Shown one piece after another: positions 8,222 to 15,330 of a stretch of DNA of 34,343 bases. A program made the position numbers and the translations under genes. The DNA is from an uncultured Blautia sp. (GTDB taxonomy: Bacteria; Bacillota; Clostridia; Lachnospirales; Lachnospiraceae): assembly GCA_900553515.1 (NCBI GenBank), contig USDN01000028.1:1-34343 (forward strand). The letters are read 5' to 3'. How positions within the stretch are numbered: position 1 is the stretch's first letter; each line of letters starts with the position of its first letter. Below the pieces are notes generated by a model, which saw only the letters and a list, made by a program, of their open reading frames with translations, was not told the origin of the DNA and ran no database searches.

Positions 8222-9148
8222 TTATAAATATAATATTTCCCCTGTACGGTCAGAGTTACATCCCGATTGAAGCTCCAGAACTGTTTTGAATTCTCTGGAA
8301 CGGACAATTTCAATCAGAGCTGAAAATCCGGGCTTTTCTATGGAGTCCTTTTCCATTACAAGGAACATGGGGATCTTTTTAACTGGAACAAAATCCAGAT
8401 CTGTTAATTGAAAAGCAACAGAACCTGAACCAAAGGCGGTATCTGCCTGTTGGCTGATCACTGCATTTGCAGTAGACAGATCTGATACATGTTCTTTCTG
8501 ATAACCGTTGATCCTTTCTGGAGAAGTATTTGTTTCTTTTAGAAGAATATCCAGATACATTCTTCCTGTACTTCCTTTTTCTCTGTTGGCAAGGGTGATC
8601 TCCGGCTGTACCAGATCTTCGGCGGAAAAAACATTCCGGGGATTGCCCTTCCGGACATAAAATCCCAGATCATATTCATAGAGAAGAAGGGCGGCCGTGG
8701 AAACTCCGGGAAGGAGAGACGGTATATGTTCGGGAAGAATCCCGGCGGTAGTGGCATGGACTTTCTTAAAATAAAGAGAGTAAATCCCGTTGTAGGTATT
8801 CAGATGGGAATGCAGTACCGGAAGACCGGAGGGATGCACGGACATCTGATCGATGAGGTATTCCAGGGCAGGGGATGCCTGACCGCTGATAATAAGGCCA
8901 CTGGAGTAAAGAAGGTAGTCTCGTTTTAAGAGAGAGCTTTCCGGCTGAAAGTTCGGGAATGGAAGAGACGTATCCTGCAGAGAAGGGGTTCCTTTCTGAA
9001 GATACCGGGAAAGCTGCTCTTCACTGATCCGCAGCTGTTTGCCGATTTTGGAGGATTCCAGTTCTCCCCGCTTGACCAGTTCATAGACCGTAGTCTTTTT
9101 GACTTTCAGACGTTCTGCTACCTCCTGAGCGGTATATAATTTATTCAT
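8222..9148 (-). CDS. HTH (excisionase-type) regulator with substrate-binding domain, probable molybdate-responsive regulator
   Basis: A 308-residue protein. Residues 1-50 are a MerR/excisionase-type helix-turn-helix (TAQEVAERLKVKKTTVYELV, then GKQLRISEEQLSRYL). From about 75 to the end it is related to periplasmic ModA-like binding proteins but has no signal peptide, so it acts in the cytoplasm. The arrangement suggests a one-component sensor of molybdate or tungstate that controls the divergent modABC genes, in place of ModE (inference from fold and position). It overlaps the end of mop by 8 nt. The ATG at 9148 is preferred, with AGGA just upstream; a TTG one codon earlier is also possible. 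It converges on the lipoprotein gene across the bidirectional terminator. Confidence 0.85.
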   Translation of the reverse strand: MNKLYTAQEVAERLKVKKTTVYELVKRGELESSKIGKQLRISEEQLSRYLQKGTPSLQDTSLPFPNFQPESSLLKRDYLLYSSGLIISGQASPALEYLIDQMSVHPSGLPVLHSHLNTYNGIYSLYFKKVHATTAGILPEHIPSLLPGVSTAALLLYEYDLGFYVRKGNPRNVFSAEDLVQPEITLANREKGSTGRMYLDILLKETNTSPERINGYQKEHVSDLSTANAVISQQADTAFGSGSVAFQLTDLDFVPVKKIPMFLVMEKDSIEKPGFSALIEIVRSREFKTVLELQSGCNSDRTGEILYL

Positions 9149-9353
9149 CAATTCCTACCATAACATTAGTGGCTTTGATTACTGCATAGGCGTCAGATCC
9201 GACTTCAAGACCAAGCTCTTCCACTGCCGCGCAGGATATGGTTGCAACAATGATATTTCCGCCTCCGATATCAATGGAAACAATGGAATTTACAGCTCCG
9301 TTGTTGATACTGACGACTTTTCCCTTTAACTGATTTCTTGCGCTTAATTTCAT
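9141..9353 (-). CDS. mop: Molbindin / Mop-domain protein
   Basis: A 70-residue single Mop (TOBE-type) domain. It starts LSARNQLKGKVVSI, has a central VSIDIGGGNIIVATIS and ends VIKATNVMVGID, the hallmarks of molbindins that bind molybdate or tungstate oxyanions as oligomers in the cytoplasm. ModC in this locus has a divergent C terminus, so this separate Mop protein may supply oxyanion storage or feedback sensing (inference). An AAGGAG ribosome binding site lies 7 nt before the ATG. It is first in a two-gene leftward operon with the HTH regulator, and it diverges from modA. Confidence 0.93.
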   Translation of the reverse strand: MKLSARNQLKGKVVSINNGAVNSIVSIDIGGGNIIVATISCAAVEELGLEVGSDAYAVIKATNVMVGIDE

Positions 9354-9408
9354 GATTTTTCTCCTTGTTTTTTATTTTTTTTTAGAAAAAATATGATTGA
9401 TTTTTTTT

Positions 9409-9437
9409 ACTATAGCACAGATGAAATAAATTGACAA
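9409..9437 (-). promoter_or_regulatory. Promoter of mop and the regulator
   Basis: Read on the minus strand, TTGTCA (9437-9432) and TATAGT (9414-9409) are separated by exactly 17 bp. Its -35 box lies on top of the -35 box of the modA promoter on the opposite strand. Confidence 0.7.
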
Positions 9438-9459
9438 GAATAGTGTTCTGATATAAAAT
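9431..9459 (+). promoter_or_regulatory. Promoter of modABC
   Basis: A consensus -35 TTGACA (9431-9436) is spaced 17 bp from TAAAAT (9454-9459). TATAAA at 9452 is a second choice with 15-bp spacing. The -35 overlaps that of the divergent mop promoter, so the two may compete or share one regulator. Confidence 0.72.
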
Positions 9460-9463
9460 GAAT

Positions 9464-9490
9464 AAAACATAACAAAACAGAACTAAAACA
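9464..9490 (+). promoter_or_regulatory. Phased AAAACA direct repeats, candidate operator
   Basis: AAAACA occurs at 9464-9469, 9474-9479 and 9485-9490, that is, every 10 to 11 bp on the same face of the helix. They start just 5 bp after the modA -10 box and sit around the expected transcription start. They could be the binding site of the locus regulator. They do not resemble the E. coli ModE site. Confidence 0.4.
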
Positions 9491-9507
9491 GACAAAGGAG
9501 AAGGCAA

Positions 9508-10362
9508 ATGAAGAAAAAACTGGCGGTTATTGCACTTGCAGGAATGATGGCGGCAGGATTTACGGCAGGAAATGTACAGGCGGCAGAACCGGGCGGAGAG
9601 CTTTATGTTTTTATTGCAGCCAGCCTTGCCAATGCAATGGAAGAAATACAGAAGGATTTTAACCAGAAATATCCGGATGTGGAAATTTTTTATAATGCGG
9701 ACAGTTCCGGTACTCTTCAGACGCAGATCGAGGAAGGATCCAGATGCGATATCTTTTTTTCGGCAGCAACGAAACAGATGGATGCGCTTGTGGAAGAAAA
9801 GCTTGCGAAGGAAGATTCTGTTGTAGATCTTCTGGAAAATAAGGTCGTGCTGATCAAGCTGAAGGATGCTGAAACTGAGGTGACAGGATTTGAGAATATC
9901 ACAGAGGCTGAAAATCTGGCTCTCGCAGGGGAGGATGTTCCTGTGGGACAGTATGCCAGAGAAATCTTTACCAATCTTGAAATCATGGATCAGGTAGAAG
10001 AAATGGAGATCAATGAGGGCAAAAATGTAACGGAGGTTCTGGCGGCAATTACGCAGGGAAGCAATGAGGTTGGGGTCGTATATGCAACAGATGCGGCTTC
10101 TGTTGCCGATCAGGTGGAAATTATTGCGGAGGCTCCGGCAGAAGCTCTTGAAACTCCGGTTCTATATCCGGTGGGACTTACAGAAGATCAGGAGGCGTCT
10201 TCGGCAGAACAGGAGGCGGCAGAGGTGTTTCTTGAGTATCTCCAGACAGAAGAGGCTATGAAAGTTTTTGAGGAGTATGGATTCAGCCCTTACACTGAGG
10301 AAAAGGAAGAGGCTGACGCAGAGGAAACAGCTGAAACCACAGAAGAGGAAGCAGCAGAATAA
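9508..10362 (+). CDS. modA: Molybdate ABC transporter substrate-binding protein
   Basis: A 284-residue ModA-family protein that captures molybdate (or tungstate) for ModBC. It has the typical opening ELYVFIAASLANAMEEIQ, where the Ser binds oxyanion. NADSSGTLQTQIEEG and the C-terminal GVVYATDA segment are also typical. The signal peptide (1-25, ending NVQA) has no lipobox Cys, unlike most Gram-positive binding proteins. It looks cleavable by signal peptidase I, which would release the protein unless it is held in another way. A second oddity is an acidic, disordered tail of about 25 residues rich in Glu and Ala after the normal end of the domain. The ATG has AAAGGAG 9 nt upstream. It is the first gene of modABC, 12 nt before modB. 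Confidence 0.94.
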   Translation: MKKKLAVIALAGMMAAGFTAGNVQAAEPGGELYVFIAASLANAMEEIQKDFNQKYPDVEIFYNADSSGTLQTQIEEGSRCDIFFSAATKQMDALVEEKLAKEDSVVDLLENKVVLIKLKDAETEVTGFENITEAENLALAGEDVPVGQYAREIFTNLEIMDQVEEMEINEGKNVTEVLAAITQGSNEVGVVYATDAASVADQVEIIAEAPAEALETPVLYPVGLTEDQEASSAEQEAAEVFLEYLQTEEAMKVFEEYGFSPYTEEKEEADAEETAETTEEEAAE

Positions 10363-10374
10363 ACGGAGAAAGCT

Positions 10375-11070
10375 ATGGGAGAGTTTATGCGGGAGATTAA
10401 CTGGTCTCCTCTGTGGATTTCCCTGAAAACAGGCGCGGTGGCTACGGTCATCGCGTTTTTTCTGGGAATCTGGTGTGCCAGAAAAATCATGAAAATGAAA
10501 CCGGTGTCCAGGGCAGTGCTGGATGGTATTTTAACAATGCCTCTGGTACTGCCTCCGACAGTTGCCGGTTTTTTTCTGCTGATCATTTTCAGTCTCAGGA
10601 GACCCTTTGGAAAGTTTCTTCTGGAGAATTTTGATTTTAAGATCGTGCAGACCTGGAAAGGCTGTGTGGTGGCAGCCGCAGTGATCGCCTTTCCTTTAAT
10701 GTACCGGAATGCAAGGGCGGCCTTTGAACAGGTGGATGTAAACCTGATACATGCAGGTCAGACCCTTGGAATGAGTGACCGTAAGATTTTCTGGAAAGTG
10801 ATCATGCCCACAGCGGCTCCGGGAATCGCATCCGGTACGGTGCTGGCTTTTGCCAGAGCCATTGGGGAATATGGAGCTACATCCATGCTTGCAGGAAATA
10901 TCCTGGGCAAGACCAGAACGGTTTCCGTTGCCATTGCCGCAGAGACTGCGGCAGGAAATTATGATGTGGCAGGCTTCTGGGTAGTGGTGATCGTTGCATT
11001 GTCTTTTGTGATCGTGGCGCTGATTAATATTGTATCCGGAAGAGGAATGAAGAGCAGAAGATGGATCTGA
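10375..11070 (+). CDS. modB: Molybdate ABC transporter permease
   Basis: A 231-residue inner-membrane subunit of the ModABC importer, of usual length, with about five membrane segments. The permease EAA-type loop that docks with ModC is seen at about residues 125-160 (DVNLIHAGQTLGMSDRKIFW, then a PTAAPGI segment). It is followed by ARAIGEYGATSMLAGNI, which is characteristic of ModB. The start at 10375 has GGAGAA about 8 nt upstream; an in-frame ATG four codons later is a weaker choice. It lies between modA (12-nt gap) and modC (24-nt gap), clearly one operon. Confidence 0.95.
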   Translation: MGEFMREINWSPLWISLKTGAVATVIAFFLGIWCARKIMKMKPVSRAVLDGILTMPLVLPPTVAGFFLLIIFSLRRPFGKFLLENFDFKIVQTWKGCVVAAAVIAFPLMYRNARAAFEQVDVNLIHAGQTLGMSDRKIFWKVIMPTAAPGIASGTVLAFARAIGEYGATSMLAGNILGKTRTVSVAIAAETAAGNYDVAGFWVVVIVALSFVIVALINIVSGRGMKSRRWI

Positions 11071-11094
11071 AAACAGACAAGAGGAAAAAAAAAC

Positions 11095-12144
11095 ATGTCC
11101 ATTTATGTAAATATAGAAAAGAAATTTAAAGGTTTTTCCCTGAAGGTAAAGTTTAATACAGAAAGTGCATCGACAGGTATCCTTGGAGCTTCCGGAAGCG
11201 GAAAGAGCATGACGCTCCGCTGTATTGCCGGAATTGAGACTCCGGATCGAGGCGAAATTCTGGTCAATGGAAAAATACTTTTTGATTCAGAGAAAAAGAT
11301 CAATCTGAAGCCCCGGGAGCGCCATGTGGGGTATCTGTTTCAGAATTATGCGCTTTTTCCGACTATGACGGTTTATGAAAATATAAGCTGCGGCTTTCGC
11401 GGCGAAAAAAAACTCCGGGATGAAAGAATCAGAGACTTTATAGACAGATACCATCTGAAGGGACTGGAAAAACACTTGCCTTCTCAGCTTTCCGGAGGGC
11501 AGCAGCAGAGAGTGGCTCTGGCAAGAATGATGATCGGCGAACCGGAGGTAATCCTTTTGGACGAGCCTTTTTCTGCTTTGGACGGGTTTCTGAAAGATGT
11601 ACTCCAGAGAGATATGCAGGATTTTCTGCAGGAATATCAGGGAGACATGCTTATGGTTACCCACAGCCGTGATGAGGCTTTCCGCTTCTGCAGGGAGCTG
11701 ATGCTTCTGAAAGAGGGAAAGACACTGACTTTCGGAAAGACCAGGGAGCTTTTTGAGCAGCCGGGGCTTGTAGAGGCAGCCCGGCTTACCGGGTGCAAGA
11801 ATTTCTCCAGAATTGAAAAACTGGGATCCCGGTATCTTTTTGCACTGGACTGGGGGATTTCTCTCAGGACGGAGCAGGAGATTCCGGAAGAAACTTCTTA
11901 TGTGGCGATCCGTGGACACTGGATTCAGGGAAGGGAATCAGATGGAGAAAACTGCATTCCGTTTCAGCCGGCAGAATATGTGGAAAATACATTTGAGCAT
12001 CAGTATCTTGTTCAGACTCCCGGAATGGAAAAGGACACCGTGCTGTGGTGGATGTGTCCAAGGGACAGCTTCCGGGAGACAGAAGAGCGGCACCTTCCGG
12101 AATATCTGTATCTGCCTCCGGAGCATCTGATGCTACTGAAATAA
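11095..12144 (+). CDS. modC: Molybdate ABC transporter ATP-binding protein
   Basis: A 349-residue ATPase that powers ModAB. Walker A GASGSGKS is at 31-38, the Q-loop in LFQNYALFP, the signature LSGGQQQR at 132-139, Walker B ILLDEP at 153-158, and the switch His in the MVTHSRDEA stretch. After about residue 230 comes a 115-residue C-terminal domain. It does not show an obvious Mop/TOBE core; it is rich in Trp, Glu and Pro. The separate mop gene may take over that function (inference). No terminator is evident before the next promoter at 12168. Confidence 0.94.
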   Translation: MSIYVNIEKKFKGFSLKVKFNTESASTGILGASGSGKSMTLRCIAGIETPDRGEILVNGKILFDSEKKINLKPRERHVGYLFQNYALFPTMTVYENISCGFRGEKKLRDERIRDFIDRYHLKGLEKHLPSQLSGGQQQRVALARMMIGEPEVILLDEPFSALDGFLKDVLQRDMQDFLQEYQGDMLMVTHSRDEAFRFCRELMLLKEGKTLTFGKTRELFEQPGLVEAARLTGCKNFSRIEKLGSRYLFALDWGISLRTEQEIPEETSYVAIRGHWIQGRESDGENCIPFQPAEYVENTFEHQYLVQTPGMEKDTVLWWMCPRDSFRETEERHLPEYLYLPPEHLMLLK

Positions 12145-12167
12145 TAAAGCTTATAGAGTAATACATA

Positions 12168-12209
12168 TTGACAAATTCTGGTTTTTTATTGTACTATAAT
12201 AATGTAGTA
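12168..12209 (+). promoter_or_regulatory. Promoter and candidate BlaI-type operator of the repressor gene
   Basis: A consensus -35 TTGACA (12168-12173) and TACTAT (12192-12197) are 18 bp apart. The -10 is the left half of an imperfect palindrome, TACTATAATAATGTAGTA (12192-12209), with TACTA / TAGTA arms. BlaI/MecI repressors bind TACA/TACTA-type dyads over their own promoters, so autoregulation of blaI-blaR1 is expected. Confidence 0.65.
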
Positions 12210-12234
12210 TAAGATGCGGTGAGGAAAGAAGAAA

Positions 12235-12600
12235 ATGAAATATAATTTATCAGAATCAGAGTATGAGATAATGAAATTCATATGGGAACAGGGGGATAAT
12301 ATCAGTTTTAATGATATTATGGAATATACTCAGAAAAAAGGACATACATGGAAAAAACAGACTGTGCAGACATTTTTGACGCGGTTAATTGATAAGGGAG
12401 TATTAAAAGCTGAAAAAGTGGGAAACAAACGATACTATTCACCGTCAACTACAGAAACAGAGCATATTTGTAAGTGGACGCATGAATTTTTGAAAGCAGA
12501 CTTTGGAGGATCATTGAAAAACTTTATGCTTGCATTTACAGGTGGAAATTCTCTTACAGAAGAAGAGGCCAGGGAACTGCATGAATTTCTGGACGAATAG
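12235..12600 (+). CDS. blaI: BlaI/MecI-family transcriptional repressor
   Basis: A 121-residue winged-helix repressor of the Penicillinase_R family, of typical length. The N-terminal domain (LSESEYEIMKFIWEQG, then TVQTFLTRLIDKGVLKAEKVG) binds DNA, and the C-terminal helices dimerise. In S. aureus BlaI and MecI the sensor-triggered cleavage falls between Asn101 and Phe102. Here an Asn-Phe pair lies at 96-97 (SLKNFMLAF) in the same region, so inactivation by proteolysis is plausible. The protein is followed 9 nt later by its partner protease. The name marks the family only: no beta-lactamase or PBP gene is near, so the regulated function is probably not penicillin resistance. Codon and base use are more AT-rich than in the mod genes before it. 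Confidence 0.92.
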   Translation: MKYNLSESEYEIMKFIWEQGDNISFNDIMEYTQKKGHTWKKQTVQTFLTRLIDKGVLKAEKVGNKRYYSPSTTETEHICKWTHEFLKADFGGSLKNFMLAFTGGNSLTEEEARELHEFLDE

Positions 12601-12609
12601 AAAAGGAAG

Positions 12610-13938
12610 ATGTCGGTGAATAATTTATTATTATTTATGTCTATAAGTGGAACTGTTGCGTTTGGAATGTATTTTCTGTGCAGGAATTTTCTTAAGGAAA
12701 AGTTGGCGCCTGGTTACAGATATATACTTTTAAAATTGATTATGTTATTTTACCTGCTTCCTTTTCCTCTGTTAAGCAGTAATATCAGAAAGGCGATTGG
12801 AAGGCTGTATGGCAATGAAGCTTTGATAAATGGCTATACTTTTGGGAAAAACTATCGCCATTTAAGCAGAGGCAAGTTTTTTTATATAATAGATAAGCAA
12901 ACAATGATACCTGATTACAGGGGCATATTTTGGATATGTGTCATTGTATGGGGAGGAATGTGTGCGCTTTATCTCGGGAATTTTGTTTATCACAAAATAA
13001 AATTAAAAAAAATAAGACAGTATGCAGTAGGGGAATGTGCTACAGTTGTTCCTTATCTGAATAAAGAGTATGAGATGATTATGCATAAACACAGGGTTAG
13101 GATTGTGTTTATGCCAATGCACACAGAAGCTTTTACATATGGATTTTTTTCTTCTGTAATTGCTGTTCCTGTGGATTTAGACAGTGAATCGATATCATAT
13201 GTTTTAAAGCATGAATTGACGCATATTAGGAGAAGAGATATTTGGATTAATTTTTTTGCATATTTAGCAGTAGCTATTCACTTTTATAATCCATTTATCT
13301 ATCTGTTCTATAAAGAGATTATGAAAACAGCCGAACTGAGTTGTGATGAACAGACTCTGAAAAATGCGGACAGGGAAGAAAGGGTAAGATATGGACATAT
13401 GCTGATAGAACAGGCATGCAGGCGGTCAAATAAGTATTTTATAATGGGATTTTCAAAGCAACAAAATAAAGAGATAAAGGAGCGTGTTTCTATGATTAAA
13501 ACAAAACCAGTAAGGAAATGGTATCTGGCTGCAAGTCTGGCAGTGATTATTTTTCTGTCAGGGACAGTGCCGGTGCTGGGATATGTAATGCCGGAAGCTA
13601 TCGAGGCAGATACTTATGAGAAGCAAAAGGTTGAGTATATAGAAATCGGAGAAATTGATACAGATTCTTTGGAAGATGAGAAAATGTTTCAAAGTATGGA
13701 TTCTTATTTTATCACAGAAGGTAATAAGATAATAACTGAGGTTTCCGGTGACGGTATACAAAGGAGAGCGTGCCGTCATAAGTATGAGGCCGCAACACAA
13801 AAGATTCATACGAAATTTCAGGCAGGTGGATGCCGGGTAGATATATATTCTGTTAAGAGATGCACCAAATGTGGAGCGATAAAAGACAAGGTAAAAAGTA
13901 ATTCTATTACATATGAAAAATGTATACATAAAGGATAG
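12610..13938 (+). CDS. BlaR1/MecR1-type M56 membrane metallopeptidase with a Cys/His-rich C-terminal segment
   Basis: A 442-residue sensor protease, shorter than the roughly 600-residue S. aureus BlaR1. Membrane segments lie near 5-25, 38-55, 105-125, 211-235 and 305-325. The zinc site is HELTH (201-205), with a downstream Glu242 in AELSCDE. On signal it would trigger loss of the BlaI-type repressor. The penicillin-binding sensor domain is absent. Instead, about 115 residues outside the last membrane segment end in a Cys/His-rich stretch: Cys388-x-His390, Cys408, Cys418-x-x-Cys421 and Cys438-x-His440. This looks like a small zinc-binding or redox module. Its ligand is unknown. Start: the ATG at 12610 has AAGGA only 4 nt away; the GTG two codons later (12616) has better spacing. 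Confidence 0.9.
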   Translation: MSVNNLLLFMSISGTVAFGMYFLCRNFLKEKLAPGYRYILLKLIMLFYLLPFPLLSSNIRKAIGRLYGNEALINGYTFGKNYRHLSRGKFFYIIDKQTMIPDYRGIFWICVIVWGGMCALYLGNFVYHKIKLKKIRQYAVGECATVVPYLNKEYEMIMHKHRVRIVFMPMHTEAFTYGFFSSVIAVPVDLDSESISYVLKHELTHIRRRDIWINFFAYLAVAIHFYNPFIYLFYKEIMKTAELSCDEQTLKNADREERVRYGHMLIEQACRRSNKYFIMGFSKQQNKEIKERVSMIKTKPVRKWYLAASLAVIIFLSGTVPVLGYVMPEAIEADTYEKQKVEYIEIGEIDTDSLEDEKMFQSMDSYFITEGNKIITEVSGDGIQRRACRHKYEAATQKIHTKFQAGGCRVDIYSVKRCTKCGAIKDKVKSNSITYEKCIHKG

Positions 13939-14409
13939 CGGCCATGTTGCTCCTTGTACATCGGCACTGATGTTTATCAAGAAAAACAGTCATTTAGGAA
14001 TAAAATGACTACAAACAAAGGAATGTGTTCTCAATGGTTAAGGGTATAAAATCTTTTGAAGAAAAAAGTCTCAGTATTATTGTAAAATTGAAAGATGTAT
14101 ACAAGGATATTTTTTTACTTTATAGTACTATATAAAAGTAGTACTATAAAATTACAAAAACAATACAACAGAAAAAAATATAAGTAAACGAACCAAAATT
14201 ATTATTTGACTTCGTATATTAAAATAGAGACCAATATTTTTGGCAATGTAATAATGTCGTGAATTAAATGACATTTATTTTAAAAAGAATGGTTTGTCGA
14301 ATGTCTTTAAGTAGAAGCACAACATGCCACGGAAGAGTAAACGTAAACGACTAGCAAGTCTAGTGGACTGGTTTTTATGGTTTTGTTTATCTATCAGGGA
14401 GGGTTTAAT
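13939..14409 (+). other. Long AT-rich intergenic region and 5' leader
   Basis: About 470 bp without a credible gene. It holds the 12-bp inverted repeat at 14119-14150. It also holds a smaller inverted repeat, AATGTC / GACATT (14253-14275), and a short ACTAG / CTAGT hairpin near 14350-14364 followed by a T-rich stretch. If the promoter at 14119 is used, the leader of the next gene is about 250 nt, long enough for RNA-based control. I could not match it to a known riboswitch class. Confidence 0.6.
14119..14150 (+). promoter_or_regulatory. 12-bp perfect inverted repeat, candidate second BlaI operator and promoter
   Basis: TTTATAGTACTA (14119-14130) and TAGTACTATAAA (14139-14150) form a perfect dyad with an 8-bp spacer. 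Both arms contain TAGTACTA, sharing the TACTA/TAGTA halves of the site at 12192-12209. TTTATA (14119) and TACTAT (14142) are 17 bp apart and could be the -35 and -10 boxes, so a repressor bound here would block a promoter for the lipoprotein and SH3b genes. Confidence 0.6.
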
Positions 14410-14760
14410 ATGCAAAGAAAATTTTATGTTTCTTTTATGTTTTTTTTAATTGTATTATTTACCGGATGTAACAGCCAAACACAAAAAGAGAATTCTAATA
14501 TTAACAAAGAACTTGTGGTGACTCCGACATCTATACCTGTAAAGAAAAGACCTGCTAAAGTGAATACGCAGGAACTAAAAATTCCACGTACTGAAAAAGA
14601 ATATAAAGAAAAATTTGGTACGATTGACGAAAGTGGAAATTTTATTCCGCCGAAAGATTCCTACGTGGATAAAGAAACAGGACTCATTTATAATTCTGAT
14701 GGCGTTATAATTGGTTCAGAATGTACTCCACATCCAGCTAAACCTGGCTCTTTGGGGTGA
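14410..14760 (+). CDS. Small lipoprotein, function unknown
   Basis: A 116-residue predicted lipoprotein. The signal MQRKFYVSFMFFLIVLFTGC has a clear lipobox (LFTGC, Cys20). The mature part is short, hydrophilic and rich in Lys, Glu and Pro. It includes RTEKEYKEKFGTIDESGNF and ends in a Pro/Gly-rich GSECTPHPAKPGSLG, with one more Cys. I recognise no domain. The ATG at 14410 is chosen because GGGAGGG lies 6 nt upstream; an ATG 33 nt earlier has no such site and would bury the signal. It is followed 60 nt later by a secreted SH3b protein. The long leader and possible repressor site suggest induced expression. An immunity-like, adaptor or sensor role for the next genes is possible but not shown. 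Confidence 0.8.
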   Translation: MQRKFYVSFMFFLIVLFTGCNSQTQKENSNINKELVVTPTSIPVKKRPAKVNTQELKIPRTEKEYKEKFGTIDESGNFIPPKDSYVDKETGLIYNSDGVIIGSECTPHPAKPGSLG

Positions 14761-14820
14761 TTTGTACATGGAAGAAGTTATAGTGTGAATACTAATTTTT
14801 ATTTAGGGAGGAAAGGCAAT

Positions 14821-15144
14821 ATGAGAAAAAGAATAAAACGATTAATTGCAGGAATTCTTGTTGTTACTATTTTATCGACGATATCTGTAAGTATCCCTGT
14901 TTTTGCCGATAATAGTTCTGCTTCAGAACGTGCTGTAAATCATGTTCCTGGATACTACGCGTGTATGGCGTATGATGTGAATATTAGATCTGGTCCAGGG
15001 ACTGGATATAGCGTTATAGGAACATTAAACTTTGGAGATACAGTATATGTAACATGGTGCAAGCATGGTTGGGCTAAAATTGCTAGCGGACAATATGTAA
15101 GCTCACAGTATCTTTCGGAAGTTATAGAAATGAAACTTTCCTGA
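14821..15144 (+). CDS. Small secreted SH3b-domain protein
   Basis: A 107-residue exported protein. The signal peptide (1-29) has a basic start, a hydrophobic core and ends PVFA, with cleavage before Asp30. The rest is almost a single bacterial SH3 (SH3b) domain: DVNIRSGPGTGYSVIGTL, then GDTVYV and GWAKI. SH3b domains usually bind peptidoglycan cross-bridges or other wall ligands. No enzyme domain is attached. Two Cys (48 and 80) flank the domain and could form a disulfide. The ATG at 14821 is preferred over an upstream GTG because GGGAGGAAAGG precedes it. A terminator follows. It may be a wall-binding effector, decoy or toxin-like peptide made with the lipoprotein before it (inference). Confidence 0.85.
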   Translation: MRKRIKRLIAGILVVTILSTISVSIPVFADNSSASERAVNHVPGYYACMAYDVNIRSGPGTGYSVIGTLNFGDTVYVTWCKHGWAKIASGQYVSSQYLSEVIEMKLS

Positions 15145-15215
15145 AGGATGATTATTTTATAATACAAATAATATTATAATTTTCACACTATAATTTCTTT
15201 TATTAAGTAAATTAG

Positions 15216-15254
15216 AAAAAATCACTCGGTTTTATAAAAAATGAGTGATTTTTT
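15216..15254 (+). terminator. Terminator after the SH3b gene
   Basis: AAAAAATCACTC (15216-15227) pairs perfectly with GAGTGATTTTTT (15243-15254). The A and T tracts make it work in either direction. It separates the SH3b gene from the ABC transporter genes, so these probably have their own promoter, which I could not place. Confidence 0.85.
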
Positions 15255-15330
15255 CAGGCGTGCATCGCGGAATACATTTATAAAGGGCGAAAGTCTTTTA
15301 TCTGTCCTTCTAATATGAGGAAGTTATTCT

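Noticed and set aside
12235..13938. A beta-lactam resistance operon
   Set aside because: There is no beta-lactamase or PBP2a gene, and the sensor lacks the penicillin-binding domain.
14330..14409. A known riboswitch (for example c-di-GMP class I) before the small lipoprotein
   Set aside because: The conserved core sequences of classes I know are absent; only short hairpins are seen.
14821..15144. A lactococcin 972-type bacteriocin
   Set aside because: The mature part is a clear SH3b domain rather than the lactococcin 972 fold, although the nearby transporter made the idea attractive.
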